From the NCBI GenBank assembly GCA_932294295.1, contig OW028584.1:28573970-28637969 (forward strand): 64,000 nt of DNA, given 5' to 3'. Under the pieces are notes generated by a model that ran no database searches, was not told the DNA's origin, and was given only the letters and a program-made list of their open reading frames with translations. A program made the position numbers and the translations under genes. Source of the DNA: Alitta virens (taxonomy: Eukaryota > Annelida > Polychaeta > Phyllodocida > Nereididae). This document shows positions 25,491 through 37,321 of this stretch, one piece after another. Numbering within the stretch: position 1 is the first letter of the stretch; each line of letters opens with the position of its first letter.

Positions 25491-25984
25491 AATTATACCA
25501 TGTAAAATTGGAAGATGCCCCTTTTTTCATGAAACTAGGTAGGGCATATTTCAACAGGTATTTTTTCTATTTGACTGAAGTATAACTATCATTCGATAGT
25601 GGTACTAATGTGTCTCAGAGTGTTTCTCTTGGCATTAAATGAAATGAAATTGTTTATCTTTACATACATGGTGTAGTTTGTATGAACGACAAATACTTTG
25701 GGCACCCGTCTATCTGAGCAGGGTCCTCAATAAATAGAGGTCCAGGTTATGGTAATCGGAGCTGCAAATCCCACTTAGGATAAATCATATTTATGATATA
25801 CGACATGTTTCATAAATCAGTGTTACCATAGTGAGAAGGAAAGTTTATAATGGAGACTAAAATAAATAAAGTACTTTCAAAACTGCTAAGCCAATAAGTA
25901 CATGAATACATGACAAAGCGGTGAAGAGACAAGGACTATTTTTCTTGTCATAAAAAAGCGGGTTCGAGAACTCCTTTTTCAGCT
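25491..25984. other. Non-coding stretch upstream of a possible small gene
   Basis: No gene recognised. The right end leads into the X-box-like site. Confidence 0.4.
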
Positions 25985-25998
25985 GTTGCTATGACAAC
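25985..25998 (+). promoter_or_regulatory. RFX X-box-like site
   Basis: gttgctatgacaac matches the palindromic X-box GTTGCCATGGCAAC at 12 of 14 positions. It lies 242 bases before the ATG at 26240. RFX factors drive many ciliary genes in animals through promoter X-boxes. The role here is inferred only from position and motif. Confidence 0.35.
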
Positions 25999-26239
25999 CG
26001 TGACATTCCGCAATTCTTTAGCTGGGGAAGAGAACTTATCTTCCTGAACGAGACAACGATATCGGCTTATTATGGCATTAGGCGTGAATTTGTCACGTCT
26101 TTTTCACTTGACGATTCGGTTAAGTGTAAATCAGATGCACACAGACTTTTGTGAGAGGGTAAACAGGACTTTTTAGAGGGTTTAAAGCTCACATCATTGC
26201 CTTAGGAGATATTGATTACACCGATTTGTCTCTTGCGTG

Positions 26240-26467
26240 ATGGCTGAGCAAAAAAAGGAATGCCCAATAACTCTTCAGTCCCAGCTGACAATACATGCAA
26301 TAAGGAAATATTGTCTGAGCTTTGAAAAATTGCTGGAAAAAGTAGAAAAGATCGTGGAAAAGTTCCGTCACCATAATCCAGGATTAGGGGATGAATGTGA
26401 TTCGATGTTGAAAACATTTCAAACATTTGAAAAAACAGCACATAGCAATCACCATATATTACTTTAG
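26240..26467 (+). CDS. Possible small protein, 75 residues, unknown function
   Basis: The ATG at 26240 (context gtgATGG) opens a frame of 75 codons ending in TAG. The protein begins MAEQKKECPITLQSQ and has an amphipathic, probably coiled-coil stretch at about residues 24-47 (FEKLLEKVEKIVEKF). It is Lys/Glu/Phe-rich and looks more protein-like than neighbouring frames. No signal peptide, membrane segment or known domain was seen. An X-box-like site lies 242 bases upstream. No polyadenylation signal was recognised close downstream, so it could be a complete small gene, a first exon or a chance frame. I do not recognise a family. Confidence 0.35.
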   Translation: MAEQKKECPITLQSQLTIHAIRKYCLSFEKLLEKVEKIVEKFRHHNPGLGDECDSMLKTFQTFEKTAHSNHHILL

Positions 26468-26820
26468 CTGAAAATTAGCTGCTTTGATGCCTACAATCTA
26501 CATTGGTAATCTTGGCATGTTGACGGAATTATTCACAACCATCACCTCCAAACCATGCTCTCTGATAATTAATAGCACTTAGTGTATTAATACAACTATC
26601 GGTTGATTGAATTAAGCGAATTTTCTTTAAAGTTTACAAAAGATAATAATTATATGAACATTGACATAACACTGAATGTTTGATTTCTTATACCTTGCCA
26701 AATGCTTGGTTTTAACTTAACAATGGTGGTTTTCTGAGATCTTTATGATAGCTTTATGGTGTAATTTGTGAAAGGTTGGGCTATGGTCTAAAATAACAGG
26801 TCATAAAAAATCTATAGGCA
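26468..26820. other. Non-coding stretch
   Basis: Nothing recognised. Confidence 0.4.
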
Positions 26821-26834
26821 GATTGAATATATAG

Positions 26835-26902
26835 GTGGGTGTTGGGTGGATTAGGTCTTTACGTCCTGTATTTCTGCACCTAGTGGACAGGCAGGGACCA
26901 TG
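26835..26902 (-). mobile_element. tRNA-derived SINE, family 1, 5'-truncated copy
   Basis: Only the 3' part of the family body is present (gtctttacgtcctgtatttc to caggcagggaccatg); the tRNA head is missing. The flanks gattgaatatatag (26821-26834) and gattgattatatag (26903-26916) form a 14-bp target duplication with one mismatch. Truncation at the 5' end inside intact duplications is the mark of target-primed reverse transcription. Confidence 0.85.
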
Positions 26903-26916
26903 GATTGATTATATAG

Positions 26917-27530
26917 AAAAATGAGCATCGTTTTAATCAATCAATTAATTTTAAGACATACATACTACTGTAGTCTACTGAGATAAAACCTGGGGAAATC
27001 ATAAATGATACTTTCTTGCCTGAATGAACGATAGAACATAAGAATAAAAACCGCCAAAGGATCCTAACCCCAATGACACGAGACACTTTAATTTGACTTC
27101 ATAGACTCAATCGATCCAAGAATATTAATATCTATAGTCTCATTTTAATCTCGAAAGAGAGATAGAAACAGAAATGAAATATGAAGAGAGTCTCCATTTT
27201 TGCAATACCTTTGGAGCACACAAAGGTCACAGGCAGCAAATTTACAATGTCTTGGAAGCATATAATAGATTTCTTATGTAAAGCTGATCAAGACAAGGGA
27301 CAGTTAGCTCAACCAATTGTCTGAGATAATTAAGTTAGATTTGTTTGACATCCCTAAGAACAGACAGCCCACAATCTGCCATGCATTCCAAAGGATCCAT
27401 AGAAAATGCTTGTGTTAGTGATAAGGTCTCAATGCATCGTGTTTTCTGGTTGCTGATTGCAGTTACTGACCTGAAGCTCTGTAAACACAGTAATATTATT
27501 ATTTTTGGTGAACTAAATGAGTTAAAAAAA
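26917..27530. other. Non-coding stretch
   Basis: No recognised gene or repeat. Confidence 0.4.
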
Positions 27531-27695
27531 CAATAACGAACAGCTGGTACGAAAGTTTTCATAATTATTATTATGTAATATATCATTACTTTGTTCTATT
27601 TATATATAATACAATAACAAACAGCTGGTATCAAAGTTTTCATAATTATTATTACTTTTAATATAGTAATATATCAATACTTTATTCTATTTCTG
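27531..27695. repeat. Tandem duplication of about 77 bp
   Basis: Two copies of a unit starting aataacgaacagctggta / aataacaaacagctggta and sharing aagttttcataattattatt, atatatcattactttgttct and similar blocks. Confidence 0.85.
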
Positions 27696-27953
27696 TGCCT
27701 TCTCTGTTTCTCTGCATAAGTAAATAAAAAGGCGAAATTAATTAAATGTTGACATTTTAACTTGTCATTATCAATGACTTAAATTGAACATTACTGCGTT
27801 GTAAATTATACAGTGTGTAATTTATAAGAAATGTCAGCTTGCATGATCTGCTATTTAACGGCCTGAGTTAAATGAAATGATGAGATGATATATTATATAT
27901 AGGCAATATCAACATTTTTCCTATAGGTAAAATAAAACACTTGGTACATTGTA
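27696..27953. other. Non-coding gap
   Basis: AT-rich, nothing recognised. Confidence 0.4.
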
Positions 27954-27956
27954 GGT

Positions 27957-28210
27957 ACCATGGTCCACTGGATAAGGTGTTCAACTTGTAGGCGCAAGGT
28001 CATGGGTTCAAACCCTGCCATGGTATGCAGGAACTGAATACACATCAATCCTCCTAAAACCACTGCTCCACTCCAGCCAGAAGTGAATAGGGAGGTTGGC
28101 TGAGATGACATTGGATTGCTCAGTGTGGCACAGTGTGATTGCAACAGCTGTATGCTCCCCAGGGAGTTGAGAAAGTTCAAGACAGAACAGAGCTCTACTT
28201 GCCTCAACAT
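27957..28210 (+). mobile_element. tRNA-derived SINE, family 2
   Basis: The head 27957-28024 folds as a tRNA-like unit. The acceptor arms accatgg (27957-27963) and ccatggt (28018-28024) pair perfectly. The A-box region is tccactggataagg and the B box is gggttcaaaccct. A body of about 185 bases follows and includes gtatgctccccagggagttg. There is no T-run terminator directly after the head, so a SINE is more likely than a working tRNA gene. Element end and target duplication are not clear. Confidence 0.65.
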
Positions 28211-29200
28211 ATACAATAAGTCCTAGTCTCTGTCAATTTAATGCGTTTTTACAGATGAACATTTTCTTGATTATGAATAGCATGGTTTTCTTACAAGTTA
28301 AAAACATTTTTCTATTCTTCTCAGGAGTAAAGGTTAAGTTAGATAATGAGCAGAATGTCATTTTAACAACAGGATCAAATGTACATCTGTTCTCTATCAA
28401 AGCAAAAAAGGTTGATCATTAACAAATGATTGGCAACAACAGAGTATTGCACGAAGATAGAAAACGAGTCATTGACAGCGGGTCCTCATTAAAGGCATAA
28501 CATTTGACCTCTTTAATAGTAATATGATTTGTGATAATGAAGCTAATGAGGTAATGTCATGCTCAGCAGCCTACGTCATAACAATCTGGTTTTACCCATT
28601 TCTATCGTCATATTTTTTTCTATTTTCATTATTTCTTACTGAGCATGGAGCCTCGAAAAATGAACAGAAGGTTAACCAATTATTCAAATGCCAACTTTTT
28701 AACAGATACAAAAACACTATAATTTACGTTGTTGTCATAATTAAGGCTATTTGTCATGGCCACTGATTACCAATGAGAAATTGCATAGGAAAATTCAGCA
28801 AAGTTAACAGAATATGAAAATTATTACGCTGCCACAATATTGGACCACTCCCTTTTTACTCGGACCAAAAATAGTTTGATCTGAACCAAAAAGTTCTTTA
28901 AATTTTTAAGATGTCACATTAAAAGCTCTGAAGATGCTTCATGGGTTTTTATTAAAAATCATGACCCAAAAAAATGAAATGCTGATAAGATATTATTTAT
29001 TTTCAATCATGCAACTCGATATAGATGGGGTATGGCTAATTGCACATTGGCCATACAGAGATTTTATCTTGGGACCACCAGAGAAACTGACAATTTCCAA
29101 CTACAAGGTCACAAAGAATGCCACTTGACCTCACTCTGATACTTAATCTTGAATTTAACACATGAACAGATTCGTGTAATGTCTCATGTCTAATGTCTCA
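28211..29200. other. Non-coding stretch
   Basis: No recognised gene or repeat. Confidence 0.4.
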
Positions 29201-30429
29201 ATGATACTGGCCTGAAGTTATATGACACCCATAATGGTGAGATCATAGGTTCGAAGTCCAAACCAGGTTACACATTATGTTACACATTTACTCCATGAGT
29301 GGGGTCTTTTAATTGCCTCTGCATAGAGATGGAGCCAATGAAGAATGCCCTGGCGGGGAATCGGCCGTAATTACTTGAATCAAAAGGGCCTTCCAGCTAA
29401 TTTGAAACCATCCATCACAACTTTTAAAGTAAGAAGTTACATAAAATTCCAGTTAAAACTTTGCAAAGTCAGTACAGCATGAAACTCTTCATCTCAAATA
29501 TACACTTTGGTACATAAGGACAACCTTTGTAAACAACAAAAGAACATAGGGATTACTATAGAAAACTTCCAAGAACTTATAATAGCACTTAAAGTTCACT
29601 AATACCAACAACACATTTGTATGTTAGGCTTTATACCAATCTCAATATATATTTTTTGAATTTTGAATTTATGACTTCTTACATTATCATAAAGCCTCCA
29701 CAATTCAGATATTTCACTGTGTTGCAAGGGTTGAAACATGTTGGAGTTATTTACGTACTATGAAAGTAAATGATCAACCAGTAAAGATTGTAAAAGAATA
29801 TTTGCCAAATTCGACAACCTGTCAATGACTGTTATGTTACTATCATATTAAACAAAGTTCCATGAGCACTAAGAGTTCACTAATGCCAACAAAACATTTG
29901 AAAGTATTTTACCGCAGAAATTATTATAGCATTTCAAATGTAACCTACTTTTTACCAAAACAATTAATCTTCAATTAATGAAATACGATATCTTTCAGTC
30001 ATCATTTAAGGTTTTTATTTAAACTTTAAGTTGCAATATTGATGTAAAATGTCATCAAGGGGCTCGACCTCGACCTCGACCGCAACTTCTAATTAGTCTT
30101 AAAGGGACCCTCCTAAAGACTTATATCTTCAAAATAAAAATAATCGGAGTTCTGTGTTCTGTATGTTAGGCATTATTTCACTCTCAATGATTAACAAATA
30201 AAGATTGCAAATGTTTGCAGATATATATTTGCCAACTTCGACAACCTGTCAATGACTCTGTTAAGAATAATGTCTGAAAATTTAATTGTAGTTCGATAAA
30301 CGCATCCTGAAATATAGAAGTGTAAATTAAAGAATTAAACCAAGTCCCTGATGCTGTGTAAAAACACAATGAGTCAGTTTGACCATAGATAACCAATGCA
30401 TGATTTTACTAAAAATGCACAGGCCAATA
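29201..30429. other. Non-coding stretch with diverged duplications
   Basis: Segments at about 29775-29840 and 30185-30265 share tttgccaa-cttcgacaacctgtcaatgact, and ttcactaat-ccaaca occurs at 29597 and 29876. A degenerate repeat of a few hundred bases is likely. At 29245-29265 ataggttcgaagtcc resembles a B box, but no tRNA fold was found. Confidence 0.45.
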
Positions 30430-30712
30430 CATTTAGTTTCATTAAAAACAATCCGTCAAATTTCTGCTATACGATGCTACCTGCCACTAAACGGAACCAT
30501 CGGCCTATAGCTGGCTACTCAAAGCAGGATCTAAAACTACATATTTATGATATATCAGACAAACTTTGTAAATTGCCAAGGCTTATATTTTTCAGTAAGC
30601 CGTCTATAAGCTAGGAGTAGACAGAAGCAGCTGGCTTTAGCCAGTTACAGCTACAGCCAGGAATAGGTGGCTATAGCTGTCTCGAGTCGACCATATTTTA
30701 TGAAACTAACTG
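30430..30712 (-). mobile_element. Tc1/mariner-like MITE, copy 2
   Basis: Ends are catttagtttcattaaaaac and tttatgaaactaactg, the family TIRs with one substituted base on the left. The interior is inverted relative to copies 1 and 3 (for example ccagttacagctacagccag). It contains about 100 bases that the copy at 7287 lacks and the copy at 41869 retains. Confidence 0.8.
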
Positions 30713-31464
30713 CATAGATATGTGGTTGCTCACTAAACTTCACAGACAGCCTGCTTTTACAACAGGAAACATTTATAATAACAATATGATATGATATCAA
30801 TATAAAAAGGTGATGACTTCAATTATTATGATCTTACCAACAGACAAAATTTAAACCGTAATTTTGTCACTAAATTGGGATGACCAGCTAATATAGGTGA
30901 ATTGTTACTATGACAAATGTCCAGCGGTGGTCCAAGGCTACAAATGGTCAGTATTAGTTCAATGACAGTACCCCAGGCTATTCATGAGCAATAATTATGA
31001 AGTGACTATGGACTCTGAGTTAAAATTACCTTCATCAGGGACCATGCAGTGGCCACTATTCTTCTTTGACATGGTGAATTGCCATAATTTTTATTGATGG
31101 GCTTACTAAATGCTCCCTAATTTGTCCCTTTCAGGACCCTTTGCCCCTTAAAAATATAGGTCAGGTTGGGAAGATCTCTGCATTTGAATAGGGCTCTCAA
31201 ATGGCTAAAGGATTGACAAAAATAATGACAACACAGTATCCTAGGACCAACATGCTGAACTAGCCCAGCAATCCAAGTCAATTAACAGTAATAATAATCC
31301 AAGTTTCATAAGGCTTCAGAGGTATTTGACAAAATATATCTGAAGGTTATTTGTGTCCATAAGGGTGATTGACCGACAGAGGGACAGACAGAAGGTAGTA
31401 CAGACAGACAGATGCCACAGGCCATCGAAATACCCCAGGCAATGTACATGACAGAGTACCCCAA
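30713..31464. other. Non-coding stretch
   Basis: No recognised gene. A short CAGACAGA patch lies near 31375-31410. Confidence 0.4.
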
Positions 31465-31479
31465 CGATTCAAGGTCCAA

Positions 31480-31654
31480 GGTGGGTGATTAGGGCTTTAT
31501 GTCCTGTATTTCTGCACCAATTGGGCTAATTAGGACAGGCAGAGACCATGGCAATGAGATAATGGATGAAACAGCCATCTAACTTAGGCTCGACCGGGAA
31601 TCTAACCCAGCGGTTGGAAGCCCAGAGCGCTACCTCTGAGCTAGGCCTCCGCCC
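31480..31654 (-). mobile_element. tRNA-derived SINE, family 1, copy with perfect 15-bp TSD
   Basis: Flanked by identical cgattcaaggtccaa at 31465-31479 and 31655-31669. The minus strand carries the A box (TAGCTCAGAGGTAG) and the full body. Part of the B-box arm is missing: the run is gggaatctaacccagcgg, where the 62408 copy has a longer gggaatcgaacccgggaccc. This one is recent but its promoter is probably damaged. Confidence 0.92.
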
Positions 31655-31669
31655 CGATTCAAGGTCCAA

Positions 31670-32775
31670 AAACGCCATAAGCGCCATCTATAGAACCCAA
31701 TATGTGTTTGAAATGGTTTAGCCTTGGTTATATGTATCTCTGTTCTTGTTGATTTGTTACATAGATAGAGGAAATCTTAGTAAGGTCCACTGGATAAATA
31801 TATATACTTTATTTTTGACGGAATAAACGCCAAATCATCCAAACAGGATATCTTGAAACAGAAAAGGATACATCCAGATATCAATGGCTTCGGATGGAAT
31901 CTTCTAGCTACATATGACTAAAGTCAGCCAATTTCAAAAGGTTATACGTGTGCCTTGACAATCCAATGCGGACCTATATAAGTTGTATCTATATGTGATA
32001 TTTATTCTCGTACAAGTACATATAATAAGTTTGTTTAACACAGCAATTGACCTTGGTAGATAACTTTACAATGTCATCTTTGATATATAATCACAAGTGC
32101 AATTGGTAACAGCAAACTATCACCAGGGACAACTGTCAGTAACAGTCTAAGAAACCTAAGCCAATAGCAATACTCCTTGTTTGATGCCCAATCCGAGTGC
32201 TCAAGAATGTTGGTTTTATACATCAAACAGAAGTCAATACCAGAGAACAGCAAGAAAGGTGAAAGGCACTTTGGTAGCATGGTAATCATTTGCTTTACCA
32301 CTTGAAGCCACTACATCTAGTGAACATGATCTATATCTATGTTTTCTATGTTTTCTATGATGTAATGCATCAGCGCGAGGAAAAACCCAAAGATTTTTTA
32401 GTTCTTAAAGGGATATATTACCTGGTACAACGACATTTTGTGAATCCTATTCGTAGAAGAACTGTTAAATGCAATTTAAGAAATGTTCTGCGGAGCAAGA
32501 TGTTAGGTCGATCATTTTAAATGTCTCTTTGAGTTTGTTTTTGGTGCTGTCATCAGCAAATTAAAATGGCACAGCATTTCTATCTTTCATTAAAGTACAC
32601 ATCAAAGCTGAAGTTAGCTTGGCTTAAAACAATTAGGATGTTGCGGAAGAATTTGAGGCCACCTGGAGACAAACATGGCAAACCCAATTGGTAGTGATTT
32701 CCTCATGGCTGTTCTGGAAATTCAGGAAATTACAAGATTCAGATAATTGTTGAATACCATAATATTGTGGGTCAT
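31670..32775. other. Non-coding stretch
   Basis: No recognised gene or transposon. Confidence 0.4.
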
Positions 32776-32907
32776 AATCTTATTTTATCTTATTTTATAT
32801 TATCTTATCATATTTTATCTTTTCTTTTCCTTTCTATTCTTATCTCATCTTATCTCATCTTATAAGATGATTATCTTATCTTATCTTATCTTATCTTATC
32901 TTATCAC
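32776..32907. repeat. (TTATC)n pentanucleotide microsatellite
   Basis: Imperfect at the left, pure ttatc units at the right end. Confidence 0.9.
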
Positions 32908-33499
32908 AGAAAGTATCAACATATCACAAGTGCAGAAACTAACATTCCAAAGTGAAACTAGTTCAACTTGGGTTCTATGCACAAAAAGTCCTTTGTACCA
33001 ACTACAAGCAAATACAAAGCGACACCTGAGATCACGAAGTAAAGTGGGGCACGTATTGTCAATAAGCCTTTGCTTGCTGTATCGACCTTTTAATAGAACT
33101 GACACCAAAGTTGCTAATGCTACTGCACAGTGAAATGAAGTGAGATAGACTTCCTTCTGTTACCAGCCATACCCTTTGTACAACAGTATCTTGCACAACA
33201 AAATACACTCTATAATTTTATACTCAGAGATCAGAACCATTTATTTCATATTACATATATCAGCTAAATTCTATCATAACAGTTTTGCATATGATATATT
33301 CATACATATGTAATAAAAGGGGTATCTCCAAGACAACGTGTGTTGTGAAAGCTTTAATGACTTTGGTGTTAGCTAAAATCACAATAACTTATATATTTAT
33401 TTATTGAACATATTTACACAGGGAGTATACAATCAGTTAAACAGTTTTTTCATGTGGACCTTGTTAAGAACATCAATTTAAATATAAAAATAAAAATAA
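32908..33499. other. Non-coding stretch
   Basis: No recognised gene or transposon. Confidence 0.4.
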
Positions 33500-34060
33500 C
33501 CCAGCTAACACGAAAACGTTATAATTACGTTAAAATAACATCATGAAAAAGGTCAAAATAACGTTATTTCATAACATCAAAATTACACAAAATTGGACGG
33601 TTGCGGAAATGTTATTTTAACGTTCTATGTATCATGTTAGAAGTATGTTAAAATAAAGTTAAAATAATGTTATTTCAAAACATTTTTTCAAACTGTGGCT
33701 TTTACATCAGAAATACATTGTTTAATAATGTTTTGCATTAATATCAATTTAACATTATATGGCAACATGAATAAGATTACCCCTTTATAACGTTATCATA
33801 ACGTTATGTGATAACATAAATTTTACATTATCTGCCACATTTAAAAAAACGACTCTTTTATAACATTTTTATAACGTTATGGGATATCATAATTTTAACA
33901 TTATCTGGCAACTTGAAGTTATAACCTTTTCTCAACGTTTTTACAATGTTTTAGGGTGACATCAATTTGATGTTATCTGACAACGTTTTCATAACGTTTT
34001 TGCTTTGACATTACCTGGGATGAATAAGAGAAAACTTGTTTTGCATTCAAAAAGCAACAG

Positions 34061-34066
34061 TTTATT
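34061..34066 (-). promoter_or_regulatory. Polyadenylation signal AATAAA
   Basis: tttatt on the plus strand reads AATAAA on the minus strand, 119 bases after the stop codon of the gene fragment at 34185-34685. Confidence 0.5.
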
Positions 34067-34184
34067 TTGGAAATCACTGAAGAATAATACTGTATTCAGT
34101 ACAAGAATAGTAACAGTTATAATGAAACAAATGTAATTTACATTGATAAATTTCACACCAAATAAACTTGCACACAAAAACCTT

Positions 34185-34685
34185 TCAATCTGAAAATAGT
34201 CCTTGATTTGTATTATGAAAGGCATAGCAGCCTAGTATTTTGGCGACAATACCAGTTTGACATACAGTGCATGAGTTAATTGTTTCATCATAACAGTTTG
34301 TGTGTGCTTTCACATAACCCATGGCCAGGCAATCATTCCAGTCTATTTGATATTCTACAAATGTTAATAACATTGCAGCTCTCATTTGCCTCTTCAGTAA
34401 GTTAGTCCAATGATCAAGCAGTAGGTCTTCTCTTTCACATTCCTGGAATAACAAAATACATGAACTTAATCTATCTTGCAAAGCTTTTGAATGCACATTA
34501 TAATGTATTTGGATGAAACAAGGCACTGTAATGTGTGCATTGCTGATCTTCAGTTTGTATGATAATAACTGACAAATCGTGAATATTTACCTTGCCAGAG
34601 AAAAGCCTTCAAGGTGGGTAGTGTTCATACCAGGAGTAAGATGTGGTCATCTTGATAGTTTGGCAATTGGTCTTGAAGAGCAACC
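34185..34685 (-). CDS. Spliced gene fragment (two 3' exons) inside the AACGTT element
   Basis: The last exon is 34185-34442. It follows the acceptor tttgttattccag and codes for 85 residues starting ECEREDLLLDHWTNLLKRQM and ending NTNQGLFSD. It contains a cysteine cluster (C-x6-C-x2-C-x10-C, region NCYDETINSCTVCQTG to LGCYAFH) that could bind metal. The exon before it fits 34631-34685, with acceptor ttttacag and donor CTG|gtatga, and keeps the frame (VALQDQLPNYQDDHILLL). A second possible donor at 34590 would bring in a stop. A polyadenylation signal follows. I do not recognise the family. It may be the element's own protein or a captured host gene. Confidence 0.5.
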
Positions 34686-35702
34686 CTGTAAAAATGCAAA
34701 AATTTACATTTAATTGACCTTAATTTACATATATATGCAGTTTTCCAAACTGAATGCTAACAATTACAATATTTCAATAAGAATAACATTTAATCACCAA
34801 GTGAAATACTATTTGAATTATATCGTTTAAGGAATGTAAAACAAATGAAACAAATTCCATCATCATGATCATTGGACATAATCATAAATGCCAACAAACA
34901 TTATCACAAGGTAATTGCATGACATTGGATCTAAACTTTGATTAAATCAGTAAAGATATGTTTGGCTATGATCAATCTCATAAAACAATGATACTGAATT
35001 TTCTCCATGTATAGTGTATTTTAGAGTTAGCTGAGATATGGCATTTCTACACTTATATCAAATTTTAGATATTAATAGAACTTCAAGCTTGATAACAAAA
35101 TAACTTTCAAATATATACAACTTTATAAGCAAGAGTGATAAGAAAACAACTTGCAATATCATGTTATTTTTGTGCTACACAATTTCACTAAAACTACTTA
35201 TATGATTTAAAACTTATCATGGTCATTTAAGTTTTTGTAGCTCACCTGTAGATAGTAATTATGCATGCATGCTACAATGTATGCAAATGGTTCTGCTTCA
35301 GTGATTTGGGCCTAATTAGGGAAGGGGTACTGCAAGTTCACTCACTAGATGCTGTAATATGATGCCTCCTCAGTCTATAATGTCTTGAATCTGAGCTCTA
35401 TAGAGTCTAGAAATCACCCATAGCTATCTATATTTTACAATGTATATTTGCACAGTTTTCAGGAGGACTAACTAATATCATATAGTGGACAATATATAGT
35501 CTGTGTAATTTGTACCAGCAAAATAAATCATATATTATTAATTAATACTTGCTCATATCATTGTAGTTACAAAATTTGTCTTAATATCTTGACCTATACA
35601 AATTAAAGCCAAACTAATTTAAAAATAAAAACACAAGATCAGTTAAGGATAATTGTCTGTATATCATTGTATATTGAGTTAGCATATTTAAACATGGCCA
35701 AT

Positions 35703-35822
35703 ATATAGATGGATAGACAAATATACAGAGAGGTAGATAGATAGATAGGTAGCTAGATAGCTAGATAGCTAGATAGATAGATAGATAGATTGATTGATTG
35801 ATTGATTTATAGATAGATAATT
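35703..35822. repeat. (TAGA)n/(TTGA)n microsatellite
   Basis: Imperfect GATA-type units followed by a short TTGA run. Confidence 0.9.
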
Positions 35823-35873
35823 GTAAAGTCACAAAGATAAGTTTTATAAGATTGTGCAAAACTTGTAACTTAC

Positions 35874-35919
35874 CTACTGTCTGTGACATGCTGGCCTGCC
35901 ATCCCAAGTCAAAGTGCAC
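35874..35919 (-). other. Possible 46-nt upstream exon
   Basis: On the minus strand an acceptor (catcattgacag) and a consensus donor (TAG|gtaagt) bound 46 bases. It does not join in frame directly to the exon at 34631-34685 without a stop, so another exon between them or a different model is needed. Confidence 0.3.
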
Positions 35920-36189
35920 CTGTCAATGATGGCTGAAGTTAATTGTGAAGAGGGGGGGGGGGGGGTTGCAGAAATGGCAGAATTTACAACTTTCCCTCAT
36001 TGTTGCAAACTGTGTGCCAAGTCCTGACTCTGGTCAGTGTTTAATATGTGGGTTATTTTACCTAGGAATATTTAGAGATATTCCTAGATTTTACTATTGC
36101 ATCAATCGTTAACATAATTACAGCAGATTTTGAAAATGCCATTTGATGCCTTATTTAAATGATTATGATGTTTATTATTAAAATTTTAT

Positions 36190-37005
36190 AAAAACGTTAT
36201 AATTACATCATCCCATAACATTATTAAAACATTTGTGTCTGACATTACAGATTTACATTGAAATTATGTTATTTATAAACATCATGAAAACGTCATAACT
36301 TTACGTATAACCTTGATACTGAGAAAACATTTTAGGGTTATGTTACAATTGCATCAACCCTTAACATTATAATAACCTATATTTAAAATGCCTATATTTG
36401 ATGGCTTTGTAACAGCATAATCATGTTTTTCTTTAATATGTTCTAAAAAACGTTATAAAAACATCATCATATAACATTAGTAAAACATTTGTGTCTGACA
36501 TTACAGATTTACATTGAAATTATGTTATTTATAAACATCATGAATACGTCACAAATTTACGTATAACCTTGATGTTTAGAAAACATGTTAGAGTTATGTT
36601 ACAATTGCATCAACCCTTAACATTATAATAACTGGTTTTAAAAATGCCTATATTTGATGTTTATTTTACAGCATTATCATGTTTTTCTTTAACATATTCT
36701 TAAAACGTTATAAAAACATCATCCCATAACATTGGCAAAACATTTGTGTCTGACATTACAGATTTACATTGAAATTATGTTATTTATAAACATCATGAAT
36801 ACGTCACAACTTTACGTATAACCTTGATGTTTAGAAAACATGTTAGAGTTATGTTACAATTGCATCAACCCTTAACATTATAACAACTGATTTTAAAAAT
36901 GTTTATATTTGATGTTTATTTTACAGCATTATCATGTTTTTCTTTAACATATTTTAAAAACGTTATAAAAACATCATCCCATTACATTGGGAATACGTTT
37001 TTGAC
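36190..37005. repeat. Tandem units of about 255 bp in the right arm of the AACGTT element
   Basis: The landmark aacgttataaaaacatcatc (or a close variant) recurs near 36193, 36449, 36704 and 36959. Between them lie shared blocks ctgacattacagatttacat, cgtataaccttgatgtttag and caattgcatcaacccttaac. Just over three units are present. Confidence 0.9.
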
Positions 37006-37321
37006 TGACATTACAGATTTATGTTATAAGAATGTTATCAAAAAATGTTGCCATAATGTTAACAAATAGCATCATTAATACATAACACCTGTAACTGCTG
37101 TATAATACATTGAAATAACATCATTGTGAAAGCTTCTTAAAACATCAATATTGTAATGTTTGCAAAATGTTTTCAGAAAATGTTATAACATTGTTATTAA
37201 TTAATGTTATGAATAAACATGAACATACAACATCAAGGTAATGTTAAGAAAACGTTATTTGAAAAACGTTATGCCATAACCTTTTCCTAACATGTTATAA
37301 AAATGTTATGTGTTAGCTGGG

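Larger units (their letters stand above)
33500..37321. mobile_element. 3.8-kb TIR element built of AACGTT-type repeats
   Basis: Perfect 12-bp TIRs: CCCAGCTAACAC at 33500-33511 and GTGTTAGCTGGG at 37310-37321. The outer parts (33500-34010 and 36175-37321) consist of many variants of aacgttataa/taacatcat in both orientations, giving great hairpin potential. The middle (34020-36170) is ordinary AT-rich DNA that carries a spliced gene fragment on the minus strand. The flanks are A-rich on both sides and no exact duplication could be defined. No known transposase was recognised. Confidence 0.75.

Noticed and set aside
27957..28024. Functional tRNA gene
   Set aside because: The acceptor stem is good but there is no T-run terminator, the anticodon arm is poor and a SINE-like body follows.
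34185..34442. Known transposase domain in the terminal exon of the AACGTT element
   Set aside because: The Cys pattern does not match THAP, BED or other transposase fingers that I can recognise.
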